A stretch of DNA of 64,000 bases from JTS-AC122 sp050246015. Lineage in GTDB: Bacteria; Planctomycetota; Phycisphaerae; Phycisphaerales; UBA1924. The stretch spans positions 62,001 to 126,000 of the forward strand of contig JBFWWU010000003.1 in the NCBI GenBank assembly GCA_050246015.1, given 5' to 3'. Shown in pieces: positions 26,188 to 34,936 of this stretch. The position numbers and the translations under genes were made by a program. The notes beneath the pieces are model-generated. The model was not told where the DNA came from. It searched no databases and saw nothing but the letters and a program-made list of their open reading frames with translations. Numbering within the stretch: position 1 is the first letter of the stretch; the number at the start of each line of letters is the position of its first letter.

Positions 26188-26946
26188 TCAGGCGCTCGCG
26201 GCGGCCCTGGCGGCGTCGCGCACGTCGCGCAAGGCCTGGATGAACATCCGGGAGGGACCTGTCGCCGCCGTCGAGACTGTCGCCCGCTCGCGCGCCGACT
26301 CGTCGCCGAGCCCGGCCGAGCGAGACGCGGCGGCGCGGCGCATGATCTGATCGCGGATGGATGGGGCGTCGGTGATCCCCTCGAGCATCGCGACGTGGGC
26401 GTCGAGCGAAGCGCGGTGCTTGCCTTCACCTCCGCCGCCGCCGCCGGCGGTGTGGATGACCAGTGACGAGATGCCGAAGTAGCGCTGCACGGGACCTTGG
26501 CGCACATCGACGTTCTGCACGTTCTCGAACGTCACGGTCGTTTCCTGGATGATCCAGACTCCGCGGCGGATGCGCAGCGAGCGCGCGTTCATGACGTACC
26601 ACGTCGTGTCGTACCGGAGATGGATCGCGACGTAGGCGACGATATCAGGCACCACGGCGATGATCAGGTAGGGCACGAAGAGCGCGGCTCCGAGGATGGG
26701 CGACGCGATGCACGCCGCGATCCACGCGGCCGTCAGCGCCACGTCGATCGTCCCCAGCGCGAGCCAGAAGTAGAACTTCTGATACCGCACGAACGCCAGA
26801 TCGGGCTTGAAGGAGCGCGTCTCCTCACCGGCGATGGAGGGGAGCGAAGGCGGCGAACCCGGCACGCGGAACCACGATGCGAGCACCGCCCACACCCCGG
26901 TGTACACCCAAGACGCGGCACGTTCGCTCATTCCAGGACGGCTCAT
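26188..26946 (-). CDS. Bacterial PH-domain (bPH2/DUF304) membrane protein B
   Basis: The 252-residue protein has two hydrophobic helices (IDVALTAAWIAACIASPIL and ALFVPYLIIAVVPDIVAYVA). They are followed by the bPH2 pattern RYDTTWYVMNARSLRIRRGVW, then QETTVTFENVQNVDVRQGPV and RYFGISSLVIHTAGG. This resembles YdbS/YdbT-type proteins, which often occur as pairs. A Gly-rich loop (AGGGGGGEG) and a cytoplasmic Ala/Arg-rich tail end the protein. Its ATG (26944-26946) overlaps the stop of the upstream partner, so the two are coupled. Function is unknown; relatives are implicated in envelope stress or secretion. Confidence 0.85.
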   Translation of the reverse strand: MSRPGMSERAASWVYTGVWAVLASWFRVPGSPPSLPSIAGEETRSFKPDLAFVRYQKFYFWLALGTIDVALTAAWIAACIASPILGAALFVPYLIIAVVPDIVAYVAIHLRYDTTWYVMNARSLRIRRGVWIIQETTVTFENVQNVDVRQGPVQRYFGISSLVIHTAGGGGGGEGKHRASLDAHVAMLEGITDAPSIRDQIMRRAAASRSAGLGDESARERATVSTAATGPSRMFIQALRDVRDAARAAASA

Positions 26947-27587
26947 GCGACACCCCCCCCGTTCCCCCCGTCCCCCCCGCCCCCCCCACCCCCCCCACCG
27001 CCCGGGGCGAGTTCCCGCGGAGCGGGTGCATCGCCTAGGCGCGCGCGGATGACTTGCAGGGAATCCCGGATCTCTCGGAGCATCGTGATCGCCTCGGTTT
27101 CGGCGGCGTGCGGCTCCGAGCCGCCGCGGGGCAAGCCGGGCGGGGACTCTTCGGCGGTTCCTTTGGCGCCGCGCATGTGCCGGTAGAGAAAGTCCCGCAC
27201 GAAATCGGGATCGGCGAGCCCCTCGATGACGACCTCGGGCGTCGAACTGCCCGAGGCCGTCTGCACGGAGACGTTGGCGAGTCCGAACCACCGCTGAATG
27301 ATGTTGCGCGAGACGTGGATGTCCTGGATCCGTCGGTACGCCAGGTTCACTTCCTTTTTCATGAGGATGCCGTGGGCCATCCATACGCCGCCGTTCTCGT
27401 CGGCGTCGAACCGGTACCGCAGCGTCGAATAGCGGAAGTACATCGCGATCAGCACGATGGGGAAGCCGGGGCCAGTCAGCAGCGACATGACGATGTAATA
27501 CGTCCACAGCGCGGGGAGCGGACGGATCTCGATCCCTGTCTGGAACCCCGGGGGCGGCGGCTTCGTGTCGGTCGGGGAAGGGTTCAT
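26943..27587 (-). CDS. Bacterial PH-domain (bPH2/DUF304) membrane protein A
   Basis: The 214-residue protein starts MNPSPTDTKPPPPGFQTGI at 27587, with an AGGAG ribosome binding site just upstream. A hydrophobic stretch (LWTYYIVMSLLTGPGFPIVL) precedes the bPH2 core: RYRFDADENGGVWMAHGILM, then EVNLAYRRIQDIHVSRNII and RWFGLANVSVQTASG. The C-terminal 19 residues are almost all Gly (with Asp and Asn). They are encoded by five runs of six to eight C on the plus strand (26953-26996), right before the stop. The gene is coupled to the next PH-domain gene. It lies head-to-head with GH172 copy B, sharing a promoter region of about 130 bases. Confidence 0.85.
   Translation of the reverse strand: MNPSPTDTKPPPPGFQTGIEIRPLPALWTYYIVMSLLTGPGFPIVLIAMYFRYSTLRYRFDADENGGVWMAHGILMKKEVNLAYRRIQDIHVSRNIIQRWFGLANVSVQTASGSSTPEVVIEGLADPDFVRDFLYRHMRGAKGTAEESPPGLPRGGSEPHAAETEAITMLREIRDSLQVIRARLGDAPAPRELAPGGGGGGGGGGDGGNGGGVA
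26953..26996 (-). repeat. Poly-C tracts encoding a poly-Gly tail
   Basis: Within 44 bases there are five runs of six to eight consecutive C on the plus strand (26953-26960, 26964-26969, 26972-26978, 26980-26987, 26989-26996). On the coding strand these are poly-G tracts specifying a poly-Gly tail of bPH2 protein A, just before its overlap with the next start codon. Such tracts are prone to replication and transcription slippage. Confidence 0.8.
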
Positions 27588-27719
27588 CAGGGGCTCCTGG
27601 AGTCTTCTTCCGGCTGGGCGCGGAGCGGTTTCGCGCCGCGGCAGGGCACACCGGTAATGTACAATGCTGTGCGTGACCGTGCGCAATCCCGCGCTGGCCC
27701 AAGACCCGGAGCACGTGCC

Positions 27720-29318
27720 ATGCGTCGAACACCGCTGATGCTGATGGTTCTGAATGGTGGACTCTCCTTCGCGGCGGGAGCGGCGGCCCAATCCGGCATG
27801 CTCGAGGGGCTCGCGGAGGTCACGGGCGCGAGGTCGCGGCGCGTCTCTTCGGCGTCGAGCGATCCCGCCAGCAACTACGACAATCGGCATGTCAAGCCGG
27901 GGGAGACGTTGACGATCGCCGACATCAAGGGTTCGGGCGTCATCCGGCATATCTGGTGTACATTCCCGGATTCGGGAAAGTCGTGGCTGTCGGACGTGGG
28001 ATCGGCGAGCCCGTCGGAGGTGGTGCTGCGGATGTACTGGGACGGCGCCGCCGAGCCGGCGGTGGAATCACCGGTGGGAGATTTTTTCGCGGCGGGGTTC
28101 GGGCGGCGGGCGGAGATCACCTCGGCGCCGGTGATCGTGCAGGGGGGCGACTCGTACAACTGCTACTGGGTGATGCCCTTCCGCACGGGCGCCCGCGTGA
28201 CGATCACCAACGAATCCGCCAAGCCGTTCACGGCGTTTTACTACCAGGTTGACTATACGGAGGAGAGCGTGCCGCCCGAGGCCGCGTACTTCTGCGCGCA
28301 GTACCGGCAGGAGTTCCCGACGCGTCGCGGCGAAGACTACCTGATCCTCGATGCCGAGTCGCATGCGTCCGACGACACGCCTTGCGTCCCCGGGGGCGGG
28401 CAGTACATCGGCACGGTGTTTTCGTATCGATCGCGGAGCCCCAAGTGGTTCGGCGAGGGGGACGAGAAGTTCTCCATCGACGGGGAGGCGAGGCCTTCGC
28501 TCTGGGGCACCGGGACCGAAGACTATTTCAGCAACGCCTGGGGACTTGAGAAAGGGTGCTACCCGTACTTCGGCGTCACGCAACTCGACGGGGATATCGA
28601 GGATATCGGCGCGAGCGGCACCATGTATCGCTGGCACCTGGCGGACCCGGTGCGCTTTTCGCGTTCGCTGCGATTCACCATCGAGCACGCCGGCTGGATG
28701 TCCGCCGACGAGACGACGACCGGCCGGGTGGAGGGGTTTGTCGAGCGCGAGGACGACTTTTCGAGCGTGGCTTTCTGGTACCAGCGCGGGCAGCCCAAGC
28801 GCTTCACGACGCTGCCCAGCGCTGCCGAGCGCCGGCTCCCGCTCATCGACACCGTGATCGAAGGCAAGGACCTGCTCGGGCGGGCGGTGAGCGAAGGGGG
28901 CGGTCTGTCGCTGCAGGACGGGTCGCTCTGGACGGGCCAAGGCCAGATCTTCTTCGACAACACCGCTGGACAGGGCGCCTGGGTTGAGTTCGCGTTCGAC
29001 CTGGAACACCCGGCGAGCCAGCGGCTGATCGTGCCGATCACGCATTCGTACGACTTCGGCGTGTACACGATCCGCCTGGACGGGGACGTCGTCGCGGAGA
29101 ACGTCGATTTCTATTCCCCGCGCGTCGAACTGCACGAGCAGAACCTCGGCGACCGGCCACTGGCGGCGGGCAAGCACACCATCCGGCTTGAGTGCACCGG
29201 CCGGCATGCGTCGTCAACGGGGTGGAAGATCGGCATCGATTCCGTTCGACTGCGCCACCGCTGGAACGTGAAGCGCGAGCCGCTCCAGCCGACGCGCCGG
29301 CGTCCGGACGAGAAGTAG
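27720..29318 (+). CDS. GH172/DUF2961 glycosidase, copy B (exported)
   Basis: The product has 532 residues from the ATG at 27720 (MRRTPLMLMVLNGGLSFAAGAAAQ signal peptide). The DUF2961 core is complete: GSGVIRHIWCTFPDSG, SPVGDFFAAGFGRR, WVMPFRTGARVTI and WFGEGDEKFSIDG, then WGTGTEDYFSNAW. Catalytic candidates are Glu246 and Glu267, again 21 apart. It lacks the longer mid-domain of copy A and ends with a beta-sandwich-like region (THSYDFGVYTIRLDG). The two GH172 genes point the same way and bracket the oppositely oriented PH-domain pair. The copies are diverged rather than recent duplicates. The substrate is probably a fructofuranoside or arabinofuranoside. Confidence 0.87.
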   Translation: MRRTPLMLMVLNGGLSFAAGAAAQSGMLEGLAEVTGARSRRVSSASSDPASNYDNRHVKPGETLTIADIKGSGVIRHIWCTFPDSGKSWLSDVGSASPSEVVLRMYWDGAAEPAVESPVGDFFAAGFGRRAEITSAPVIVQGGDSYNCYWVMPFRTGARVTITNESAKPFTAFYYQVDYTEESVPPEAAYFCAQYRQEFPTRRGEDYLILDAESHASDDTPCVPGGGQYIGTVFSYRSRSPKWFGEGDEKFSIDGEARPSLWGTGTEDYFSNAWGLEKGCYPYFGVTQLDGDIEDIGASGTMYRWHLADPVRFSRSLRFTIEHAGWMSADETTTGRVEGFVEREDDFSSVAFWYQRGQPKRFTTLPSAAERRLPLIDTVIEGKDLLGRAVSEGGGLSLQDGSLWTGQGQIFFDNTAGQGAWVEFAFDLEHPASQRLIVPITHSYDFGVYTIRLDGDVVAENVDFYSPRVELHEQNLGDRPLAAGKHTIRLECTGRHASSTGWKIGIDSVRLRHRWNVKREPLQPTRRRPDEK

Positions 29319-29357
29319 TCCGCCCCGATCTCCACCTCCTTCCCCGAGGCCGGATCG

Positions 29358-31097
29358 TTACGGCTGCGGCCCCGCGCGGCGTCGGCAGTGCGATTGGATG
29401 CGCAGCAGTTCCTTCATCACCTCGCCGATCCCCGCGGCGCGGCCGAGCCCCATCGCGTCGTGCATGATCCGGTACAGTGCAAAGAGCCGGTCGTACGTTG
29501 CCTTTGCAGCGGGCGTGGGCTGATAGGCAAGCGGCTTGACGCCGGTCATGGCGCGCTGCGCCGCGATCGCGTCGGGGTGGATGCCGACCGCCACCGACGC
29601 CATCACCGCCGCCCCGAGGGCACAGGCCTGATCGCTCGCGGCGATGTGCATGGGCATCCCGAGGACGTCGGCGTAGATCTGCATGAGCAGTGGGTTCTTT
29701 TCGGCGATCCCGCCGCAGCAGACGACGCGGTCGATGCGGACGCCGTGCTCGCCGAGGCGCTCCACGATCATCCGCGCGCCCAGCGCGGTCGCCTCGATGA
29801 GCGATCGGTACATCTCGGCGGGGGTGGTGGCGAGCGTCTGCCCGAGGGTGAGCCCGGTGAGTCGTGGATCGACGAGGACGGTGCGGTTGCCGTTGTGCCA
29901 GTCGAGCGTGAGGAGCCCGGACTCGCCCGGGACGAGCCGAGATGCATCGGCGGTGAGCCGCGCGTGCGTCGTGGCGGCGTGCGAGCCGGATCGGCCCAGT
30001 TGCTTGGACACGAACCAGTTGAAGATGTCGCCGACGGCGGACTGCCCGGCCTCGATGCCGTAGTGCCCCGGAAGGATCGACCCGGGGACGATGCCGCAGA
30101 CGCCGGGGATGTCAGGAAAATCGACCCCCGGCACGATGGGGGCCGCGATGCAGTCGCACGTGCTGGTGCCGATGATCTTCACCAGCGTTCCCGGCGCGCA
30201 CCCCGAGCCCACGGCGCCCATGTGCGCGTCGATGGCGCCAGCGGCGACCGGCACACCCACCGGCAAGCCGAGCCGTGCGGCGACATGCGGCGCGAGCGAG
30301 CCGACCAGCGTGTCCGACGCGACCGCGGGGCCTGCGAATGTCTCTCGCGCGCGAGGAAGATCGGGATGAAGTTCTCGCAGAAACGATGCCTCGGGCAGGC
30401 CACCCCACGACTCGTGGTATAGCCCCTTGTGCCCCGCGGCACAGATCCCGCGCTTGATCTTGAGCGGATCGGTCACGCCGCAGAGCAGGGACGGAATCCA
30501 GTCGCTCTGCTCGACCCACGCGTGGGCCGCCGCGGCCACCGGCGGATTGACTCGGTGACACCGCAGGATCTTGGACCAGAACCACTCCGAGGAGTACACC
30601 CCGCCGCACTTGGAGAGATACGGCCGGCCTTGCGCGGCGGCCAGTGCCCCGATCTCGGCGGCTTCGGCGTGCGCCGTGTGGTCCTTCCACAGCCATGCCA
30701 GTGCATCCGGCTCGGCCGCGTTCGCGTACCGCGGGAGCATGCCCAGCGGCGTGTTGGTGCGATCAACCGGTATGGGCGTCGAGCCGGTGGCGTCGACCCC
30801 GATCGCGCGCACGTCCCGCGGCGAGACGCCGTGATCCCGAGCGGCCGCCTGCATCGCGGCATTCACCGCGAGGGGCAGCGCCGCGATGTAGTCAGCGGGA
30901 TGCTGCCGCGCCAAATGCGGGTCCAGTGGCGAGGTGATGACCCCATCGTCGCCGTGTTCGAAGCCACTGGCCGCTGTGCCCAGCGCCCTACCGGTTTGAG
31001 CATCCACCAGCAGCGCCCGAACCTCGGACGTGCCAAGGTCCAGGCCCAGCACGGGCAAGATCGAACTCGTAGCACGCCACTCGCGAGCGAGGCCCAT
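29358..31097 (-). CDS. araB: Ribulokinase-like FGGY carbohydrate kinase
   Basis: The 579-residue protein starts near VLGLDLGTSEVRALLVDAQTG (16-36), the phosphate-1 motif of FGGY kinases. It continues with IGVDATGSTPIPVD, GGVYSSEWFWSKILRC, VAAGAIDAHMGAVGSG, IIGTSTCDC and, near the end, VVCCGGIAEKNPLLMQIYADVLG. The overall pattern and length fit L-ribulokinase, which phosphorylates ribulose in arabinose catabolism. D-ribulose as substrate is also possible in this family. araA and araD are not in the window. It is convergent with GH172 copy B, and the co-location suggests a shared pentose theme (inference). Confidence 0.88.
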   Translation of the reverse strand: MGLAREWRATSSILPVLGLDLGTSEVRALLVDAQTGRALGTAASGFEHGDDGVITSPLDPHLARQHPADYIAALPLAVNAAMQAAARDHGVSPRDVRAIGVDATGSTPIPVDRTNTPLGMLPRYANAAEPDALAWLWKDHTAHAEAAEIGALAAAQGRPYLSKCGGVYSSEWFWSKILRCHRVNPPVAAAAHAWVEQSDWIPSLLCGVTDPLKIKRGICAAGHKGLYHESWGGLPEASFLRELHPDLPRARETFAGPAVASDTLVGSLAPHVAARLGLPVGVPVAAGAIDAHMGAVGSGCAPGTLVKIIGTSTCDCIAAPIVPGVDFPDIPGVCGIVPGSILPGHYGIEAGQSAVGDIFNWFVSKQLGRSGSHAATTHARLTADASRLVPGESGLLTLDWHNGNRTVLVDPRLTGLTLGQTLATTPAEMYRSLIEATALGARMIVERLGEHGVRIDRVVCCGGIAEKNPLLMQIYADVLGMPMHIAASDQACALGAAVMASVAVGIHPDAIAAQRAMTGVKPLAYQPTPAAKATYDRLFALYRIMHDAMGLGRAAGIGEVMKELLRIQSHCRRRAGPQP

Positions 31098-31279
31098 CCT
31101 CGTAGCCTAACGCGAATCAGCCGGTTCGTGGAGAAGAGCAGGAGGGCCGAGGCAATGTTCGGCCCCTTTGGAACGGGATTTGTGCGGTACCCCGCGCGGC
31201 AATCGACCCTTCGCGCCATACCTTTTCCACGATTCACTCATAATCAGACGCCTGACTATCGCATCCCGCGAGCCACCTC
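31098..31279. other. Divergent intergenic region (araB / Cys-Met PLP enzyme)
   Basis: 182 bases between divergent start codons. I see no SAM-riboswitch-like or other RNA element and no clear dyad. It presumably holds the promoters of both genes. Confidence 0.3.
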
Positions 31280-32467
31280 ATGGAACACCCCCACAAGTTC
31301 GGCACCAAGTGCATCCACGCCGGCCAGCGGCCCGACCCCACGACCGGCGCGATCATGACGCCGGTCTATCAGACCTCGACGTTCGTGCAGGCGTCGCCGG
31401 GTGTCACGCGCGACGGGTACGACTACGCCCGCTCCAAGAACCCGACGCGCACGGCGCTGGAGGCGAACCTGGCCGCGCTCGAGGGGGCCCGCTTCGGGTT
31501 CAGTTTTGCCTCGGGGCTGGGGGCGATGGACTGCGTGCTGCACCTGCTGCGCGCGGGCGACCACATCGTGCTCTCCGACGACGTCTACGGCGGGTCGTTC
31601 CGCATCATCGACAAGGTCTTCGCGCACCAGGGGATCCACTGCACGCGCGTCGACATGACCAGCCCGCAGGACGTCGAGAACGCGATGAGCGACAAAACGC
31701 GCCTGGTGTGGCTTGAAACGCCGAGCAATCCCATGCTGAAAGTCATCGACATCCGGGCGGTGTCGGACCTGGCGCGGAAGCGCGGGAAGGCGGGCGGGTG
31801 GTACTGGGGCGAAGCGCGCGAGCCGCTCGTCGTGGTGGACAACACGTTCGCCACGCCGTACTTGCAGAATCCGCTCGCGCTGGGGGCTGACATCGTGTCC
31901 CACTCGTGCACGAAGTACCTGGGGGGACACAGCGACGTGGTGGGCGGAGCGCTGATGACGAGCGATCCGGCGCTCGCCGAGCGACTGAAGTTCATCCAGA
32001 ACGCAGTGGGGGCGGTCCCGGGGCCGATGGACTGCTTCTTCCTGCTGCGCTCGACCAAGACGCTGCACGTGCGGATGGATCGCCACTGCCAGAACGCGAT
32101 GAAGATCGCGGAGTTTCTGGCGGGTCACGCCAAGGTCGAGAGCGTCATCTATCCCGGGCTGGAATCCCATCCGCAGCACGCGGTCGCACGAGCCCAGATG
32201 CGTGGGTACGGCGGCATGATCTCGTGCGTCATCAAGGGGGGGCTCGACGCCGCGAAAAAGTTCCTTGAACGCGTCCACCTCTTCTCGCTCGCCGAATCGC
32301 TGGGGGGCGTGGAATCCCTGATCGAACATCCGGCGATCATGACGCACGCCAGCATCCCGGCCGAGGCGCGCGCCAAACTCGGCATCGTGGACGGGTTCGT
32401 TCGCCTGTCGGTCGGCATCGAAGACGCCGACGATCTGATCAACGATCTCGACTCGGCGCTCGGTTGA
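31280..32467 (+). CDS. Cystathionine gamma-synthase/lyase-family PLP enzyme
   Basis: The 395-residue fold-type I PLP enzyme belongs to the Cys/Met metabolism family. Motifs are TKCIHAGQRPDPTTGAIMTP (9-28), YDYARSKNPTR (47-57), FASGLGAM, VVVDNTFATPYLQNPLALGA and the PLP lysine in SHSCTKYLGGHSDVVGG (Lys212). The C terminus has SLAESLGGVESLIEHPAIMTHASIP and VRLSVGIEDADDLI. The family includes cystathionine gamma-synthase (MetB) and gamma-lyase (MccB/CTH), and the sequence alone does not separate them. A short insertion (GKAGGWYWGEAREP) precedes the active-site strand. No other methionine-pathway gene is adjacent. Confidence 0.92.
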   Translation: MEHPHKFGTKCIHAGQRPDPTTGAIMTPVYQTSTFVQASPGVTRDGYDYARSKNPTRTALEANLAALEGARFGFSFASGLGAMDCVLHLLRAGDHIVLSDDVYGGSFRIIDKVFAHQGIHCTRVDMTSPQDVENAMSDKTRLVWLETPSNPMLKVIDIRAVSDLARKRGKAGGWYWGEAREPLVVVDNTFATPYLQNPLALGADIVSHSCTKYLGGHSDVVGGALMTSDPALAERLKFIQNAVGAVPGPMDCFFLLRSTKTLHVRMDRHCQNAMKIAEFLAGHAKVESVIYPGLESHPQHAVARAQMRGYGGMISCVIKGGLDAAKKFLERVHLFSLAESLGGVESLIEHPAIMTHASIPAEARAKLGIVDGFVRLSVGIEDADDLINDLDSALG

Positions 32468-32577
32468 GAACGCATTTCTTCACGCCGCGCGTCGGCGGAT
32501 GGCTTGCACGCTCCGAGGGGCGCGGGTAGTCTGTTCGTGGGCCGGTCGCGGGAGGCTGATCTTTGAGGAGCGATAAC

Positions 32578-33621
32578 ATGTTCAGGATGTACGCGGCGGG
32601 CTGTGCGGCGGTCGTAATGTTCGCCGTCGCGGCCGGAGCCCAGACCTACCAGTTCGCGCTGACGCCGCAGAGCACCCTGTCGGGCTCATTTTCAGCCTCG
32701 GCTCCGTTCACGGGGAGTTTTATCGGGAACTACAACGCCACGAGCAACCCCGGCGGGACTCGAACCTTGCTCGGCGCCTTTGGCCTGTGCTCATCGGGCA
32801 ACCAGGTGATCCCCCTCTCGGGCACCGGGTCGGCCAGCGGGATGCCGACCTCTTCGCCCAGCGGATCGTTCAACATCTCGTTTAGCCCCGGCGCGGCCCA
32901 AGCGACGCTGAACGCACTCAGCGTTGATCTGCTCGGGGGGACGGAGCCGACCGTTGCGACCAACATCTCTCTCACCTATCAGGGCTTCCGAACCTGCCAG
33001 CCGACCGGCTTCTTTCCGGGCCTGACCATCCCGCTGGACCTTGGCAGCGCGACCGTCAACGCGCTCACCGCCTCGCTGACGTGCAGCCCCGCGACGGGAA
33101 CACTCTCACAAACCGCCCCCGGCGTGTACGCCTTCAGCATCCCGGCCACCATCACGCTCGGTCTGGCCTTCACCTTCAACGGCGCCGAGCAGATGGCAGA
33201 CCCCACCGACGTCCCGATTACCCTGACCGGTATCGCGACGCTTTCGGGCTCCTCCGCAGCCGTGACGGCCAACCTGAATGTCATGCAGCATCAGGAGATC
33301 ATGGGGCCCATCCCCGCCCTGATGGACGCGCCATTCGACCTGCCCAACCCGCTGGGCGGGACCGTTCACCTGCTACTGACCATCACGCTGACGAGTTCGA
33401 CGATCGACCTCACCGCGGCGGCGTCGCTTGCCGCCGACGGGATGCCCTCGCCCGCGCCGTGCCGCGCGGATTACAACCATGATTCGTTTGTGAACAGCCA
33501 GGACTTCTTCGATTTCCTCGGCGCGTTGTTCGCCGGGAGCGCGGATTTCAACTGCTCCGGGCTGACCGACAGCCAGGACTTCTTTGACTTCCTGACGGCG
33601 TTCTTCAGCGGATGCGAATGA
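32578..33621 (+). CDS. Exported protein with planctomycete dockerin-like tail
   Basis: The 347-residue protein starts at the ATG at 32578, with GAGGAG a few bases upstream. A signal peptide (YAAGCAAVVMFAVAAGAQ) is followed by about 270 residues of Ser/Thr/Gly-rich beta sequence with no recognised domain. The last 50 residues are a dockerin-like calcium module: DYNHDSFVNSQDFFDFLGAL, then DFNCSGLTDSQDFFDFLTAF and a terminal Gly-Cys. It is what some databases call a GC-type dockerin anchor. The two D-x-N-x-(D/S) loops each precede a hydrophobic helix. The role is presumably anchoring or presentation of extracellular proteins. Confidence 0.85.
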   Translation: MFRMYAAGCAAVVMFAVAAGAQTYQFALTPQSTLSGSFSASAPFTGSFIGNYNATSNPGGTRTLLGAFGLCSSGNQVIPLSGTGSASGMPTSSPSGSFNISFSPGAAQATLNALSVDLLGGTEPTVATNISLTYQGFRTCQPTGFFPGLTIPLDLGSATVNALTASLTCSPATGTLSQTAPGVYAFSIPATITLGLAFTFNGAEQMADPTDVPITLTGIATLSGSSAAVTANLNVMQHQEIMGPIPALMDAPFDLPNPLGGTVHLLLTITLTSSTIDLTAAASLAADGMPSPAPCRADYNHDSFVNSQDFFDFLGALFAGSADFNCSGLTDSQDFFDFLTAFFSGCE

Positions 33622-33623
33622 TC

Positions 33624-33654
33624 GCGGGCTGGGGCGCTGCGCCGATCAGCCCGC
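33624..33654. terminator. Bidirectional terminator-like hairpin
   Basis: An 8-bp stem GCGGGCTG/CAGCCCGC, with a further GGCG/CGCC pairing inside its 15-nt loop, starts two bases after the dockerin-protein stop. It covers the last codons of the convergent GGDEF gene. No T-tract. Confidence 0.45.
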
Positions 33655-34761
33655 TGACGCCAGCCGCCGCGAGGGCGCACCGATCCCGGTTGCCAGAACG
33701 ATGCGGTTTCGTCCGCTTGTCTTGGCCGCATAAAGCGCGGCATCGGCGTGCGCGAGCAGGTCGTCGGCGCAGGTTGGACGATTGCGGGTTCGGCTGGCGA
33801 CGCCGATGCTCAGCGTGGGACCCGGGGGCGCGGCGCGCGCCGCTGCCGCCACGGCGGGCCGGCGGCGCACGCTTTGATTCGGCGACGTCTTGTCGAGTTC
33901 GCCGCCTAGGGCCTGAACGATCGCGTGCTGGTAGGCGGCCTGGACACGCCGCGCGACCGAGACCGCCTGGTCGGCGTCGGCGGACGGGAGGAGCACGACG
34001 AACTCGTCCCCGCCCGGGCGGGCAACGGAGTCGTCCTGCCGGAACTGTTCGGTGAGCACCCGCGCCAGCACGCACAGCACCAGGTCGCCGGCCGCGTGCC
34101 CCATCGTGTCGTTGACTCGCTTGAACCGATCGATATCGATCGCGAGGCAACTGAGTTCACCGGAGGCGAGCACGGCCGCGTCCCACGCCTCGGTCAGACG
34201 CAGATCGAGCGCGCGCCGATTGGCCAGGCCCGTGAGATGATCCACCATCGCCGCCACCCGCAGCGAACTGATCCGCGACCGGAGTTTTCGGTTCTCCTCG
34301 CGCACACGCAGCAAGGCGGACCCTCGGTCGGCGCGCCGGCGGTTCGTGCCGGCGACGCCCTCGGACCGCGCCAGCGTGCGTGACACCCGCACCGGGAGCA
34401 GGTCCAGGTACCGCTCCTGCATGATGATCGCGTCGCTGGCGCCGTCGAGCACCGCGTTCACCGCGGACTGCGGGTCTCCCGCGCTGGCGAGCACGATCGT
34501 CGGCACGTGCTTGAGTTCGGAGAGCACCTCGGGAAGCGCGCGCCGGGCGCCCGGGCCCGTGGTATCGGCCTGCGGCGCGATGATCGCCAGATCGACCATC
34601 GAGTCCCTCGGCTGATTCGCTCGATCGCTCCAGCGCACCACCTTCACGGACGCCTTGGCAAAGGCGCGGCGAAGGGCGCTGGCCACTTCCTGCGCGCGAG
34701 CCGCGTCATCGTCGATGATGAGCAGCACGCTCGGAGCGGGTTTGGAATCGGTACGTTCCAC
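33646..34761 (-). CDS. Diguanylate cyclase (GGDEF) with degenerate receiver
   Basis: The 371-residue protein ends in a full GGDEF domain (about 170-360): DHLTGLANRRAL, IDIDRFKRVNDTMGH, the active site RPGGDEFVVLL (GGDEF at 250-254) and an upstream inhibitory I-site RQDD (241-244). It should make c-di-GMP and be feedback-inhibited. The N-terminal 130 residues resemble a receiver (VLLIIDDDA, 12-20), but where the phosphoacceptor Asp is expected the sequence reads MVDLAIIAPQ. Classic phosphorylation is therefore unlikely. A helical linker (ENRKLRSRISSLR) joins the domains. Confidence 0.92.
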   Translation of the reverse strand: MERTDSKPAPSVLLIIDDDAARAQEVASALRRAFAKASVKVVRWSDRANQPRDSMVDLAIIAPQADTTGPGARRALPEVLSELKHVPTIVLASAGDPQSAVNAVLDGASDAIIMQERYLDLLPVRVSRTLARSEGVAGTNRRRADRGSALLRVREENRKLRSRISSLRVAAMVDHLTGLANRRALDLRLTEAWDAAVLASGELSCLAIDIDRFKRVNDTMGHAAGDLVLCVLARVLTEQFRQDDSVARPGGDEFVVLLPSADADQAVSVARRVQAAYQHAIVQALGGELDKTSPNQSVRRRPAVAAAARAAPPGPTLSIGVASRTRNRPTCADDLLAHADAALYAAKTSGRNRIVLATGIGAPSRRLASAG

Positions 34762-34936
34762 GTCGAGGTCCCTGGCGTCGTCGCTGAGACATCGACCGGA
34801 TCAACCGGGGAGTCCGAAGATGGCGTGGATGGAAACTGGACGCGCAAAGCCCGCGCCAGCGGGAAAAGGAAAGCGGGACGGCGCTGAGGAGGTGAGAAGT
34901 TCGCCGTCCCGCATTTCCCGAATCACATCACATGGA

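Noticed and set aside
26188..27732. A single 514-codon fused PH-domain protein
   Set aside because: The upstream part of this frame is out of register with bPH2 protein A; two overlapping genes (27587-26943 and 26946-26188) explain the conserved sequence better.
31098..31279. SAM riboswitch before the Cys/Met PLP enzyme gene
   Set aside because: No matching helices or conserved core bases in the 182-base region.
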